A stretch of DNA of 64,000 nt. Origin: Seminavis robusta (lineage: Eukaryota; Bacillariophyta; Bacillariophyceae; Naviculales; Naviculaceae). Each line of letters starts with the position of its first letter. Position 1 is the stretch's first letter. The notes beneath the pieces were generated by a model. It was not told the DNA's origin, did not search any database, and saw nothing but the letters and a program-made list of their open reading frames with translations. Positions 63,051-64,000 of the stretch are shown here, one piece after another. Location of the stretch: NCBI GenBank assembly GCA_903772945.1, contig CAICTM010000145.1, positions 42,755 through 106,754 of the forward strand. Direction: 5' to 3'. Both the position numbers and the translations under genes were made by a program.

Positions 63051-63530
63051 GTGGAATTGGAAGTATTCTCGGATTCGGATTGGGCCGGAGACAAGAACAA
63101 CAGAAGATCGGTCACGTCCATGATGATCTTTCTCGAAGGTGTACTCATTCACTGGAGGTCCAAGCTACAGAAGGTCGTAGCATTGTCGAGTTCCGAAGCT
63201 GAGTTCTACGCGTGTGGCGAAGCAGTACGAGAAGTCCCGTTCATCGCGCAGATTCTGAAGTTCCTACAGATCAACGTGGAACTACCTGTGCAAGTGAAGA
63301 TCGATAACGTAGGTGCTATCTTATGTCAGAGAACAAGACAAGTGCAAGTCGAACAAGGCATATGGATACGAGGTGGCACTACGTGAACAAATGCAGCAGG
63401 ACGGCCTAGTGAAGATAGATTTTGTTCGCTCGGAAGACAACGTGAGCGACATTGGAACAAGAATGTCAACGTCGAGACCCTGACAGACATGCACCGAAAA
63501 CTAACAGGAGACAAGGAGCATTGGTTTGAG
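63051..63530 (+). pseudogene. Copia RNase H region
   Basis: FSDSDWAGDKNNRRSVTSMM, then WRSKLQKVVALSSSEAEFYA and VKIDNVGAIL give the acidic active-site pattern of copia RNase H. A frame change follows near 63350, after which EDNVSD-like and LTDMHRKLTGDKEHW segments complete the usual end. Confidence 0.82.
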
Positions 63531-64000
63531 TTGGTAAGAAGGTCGCTGCCATCATCGCGAAAACAGGAAGGGTGTCAAAAGGTATTTCGTATGACGGACA
63601 GACGACTCGGGATCCACAATCAGGGTTCGTGATTGGGGATGTGTGACTCAAATCAGATGGTTATCCGATCATCATCAGATGGCCAGGTGTACGAGGAACG
63701 AGGAAATGGTCGTCTAGATGATGCAACTAAAAGGTTAGGAAGTTAGGTCGAAGAGATGAATGCAAGGAGCGACGGGATGGAGCAAATGAATGGACGGATG
63801 AAGGTCCATAGGTTTAGTAAAGTGGGAAAGCCCTCCAGGGCCAACCAGCACTTCAGGAAGATAGATCGACGAGATCTATCTGTAGATGAAACTCGAGAAG
63901 CAGAGGATCGAAAGATCGGTATATGTATGCATATCGGAGCTCAGTTGTAGAGCTCCAATCTGAACGAGAGAGAAGAGAAAACGAAACGAATAGCCAGTCG
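63531..64000. other. 3' flank of the copia remnant
   Basis: It may include part of a 3' LTR starting near 63574. There is no matching copy upstream in this window. A minus-strand frame and a 64-codon plus frame here look like chance. Confidence 0.35.

Larger units (their letters stand above)
58572..63530 (+). mobile_element. Decayed Ty1/copia LTR-retrotransposon internal region
   Basis: The pieces run in copia order: a gag-like frame (58572-58985, 137 residues), protease signature WIEDSGASTHM at 59890-59925, a pre-integrase zinc segment ending EPCSNCGEGRAKQ (about 60450-60570), an integrase core (IPGELIFIDTSS, CLAIIDDST, then TPQQNGNVER near 60910-60940), reverse transcriptase (YFDIETAFLHGD, and YVDD at 62552-62563) and RNase H (FSDSDWAGD, WRSKLQ, ALSSSEAEFYA; 63051-63386). 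Integrase-before-RT order marks it as copia, not gypsy. In-frame stops (for example after LGHAS, after VTDV and after GYV) and several frameshifts mean it cannot make its proteins. LTRs were not identified: the 5' one is not evident, and a possible purine tract at about 63560-63573 followed by TGTC could begin a 3' LTR. Confidence 0.88.

Noticed and set aside
1-64000. tRNA, rRNA, snRNA or snoRNA genes
   Set aside because: I scanned for T-arm-like GGTTCGA motifs with flanking stems and for rRNA-like runs and saw none I could fold by eye. A covariance search would be needed to exclude small RNAs.

Overview
The window is nuclear DNA of a eukaryotic microalga, most likely a pennate diatom. The evidence is: GT-AG introns of about 50-120 nt; intron-interrupted genes on both strands with no operons; presequences that look like diatom bipartite plastid targeting signals; two copies of the diatom-expanded DUF6824 family; a diatom-style LRR membrane protein; and a decayed Ty1/copia element. 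Seminavis is my best guess from style alone (many CTAG, ACATGT and GGTACC palindromes between genes). No marker in the window fixes the species.

Layout. 0-7 kb: a 5'-truncated RG/LPAWMT-repeat protein, a Gln-rich protein, a single-pass membrane protein and a putative thylakoid-lumen protein. 7.9-16.4 kb: one very large gene for a secreted, membrane-anchored spondin-FAS1 protein. It carries two tandem blocks of about four FAS1 domains, almost identical over 2 kb. 18.5-28.1 kb: a CRAL-TRIO protein with an R-Q-x-S repeat tract, a membrane metzincin protease and a five-exon LRR membrane protein. 30-38 kb: a YciO/Sua5-type protein, a small three-helix membrane protein, a GNAT acetyltransferase, a GFA/CENP-V zinc protein and a cyclophilin with an acylation-type N-terminus. 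38.8-50.9 kb: two members of a small unrecognised MGQ-x-QSK family, two paralogous bZIP factors and a formamidase. 51.5-54.8 kb: two tandem DUF6824 genes, the proximal one broken. 56.2-57.3 kb: a third bZIP-like protein. 58.6-63.5 kb: a copia polyprotein remnant with many stops and frameshifts.

How the genes relate. They are mostly independent housekeeping, signalling and surface genes. Three products (about 6.9, 30.5 and 33.4 kb) carry presequences consistent with plastid import. The spondin-FAS1 and LRR proteins would face the cell surface, where adhesion or recognition is plausible. Three bZIP-type proteins and the DUF6824 pair are candidate regulators. The strongest leads are the spondin-FAS1 protein with its homogenised repeat and disturbed splice junction, the two-member MGQ-x-QSK family, and the DUF6824 tandem pair.

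All exon boundaries were read by eye from GT-AG sites, frame continuity and protein similarity. Domain names come from recognised family signatures; no search was run.
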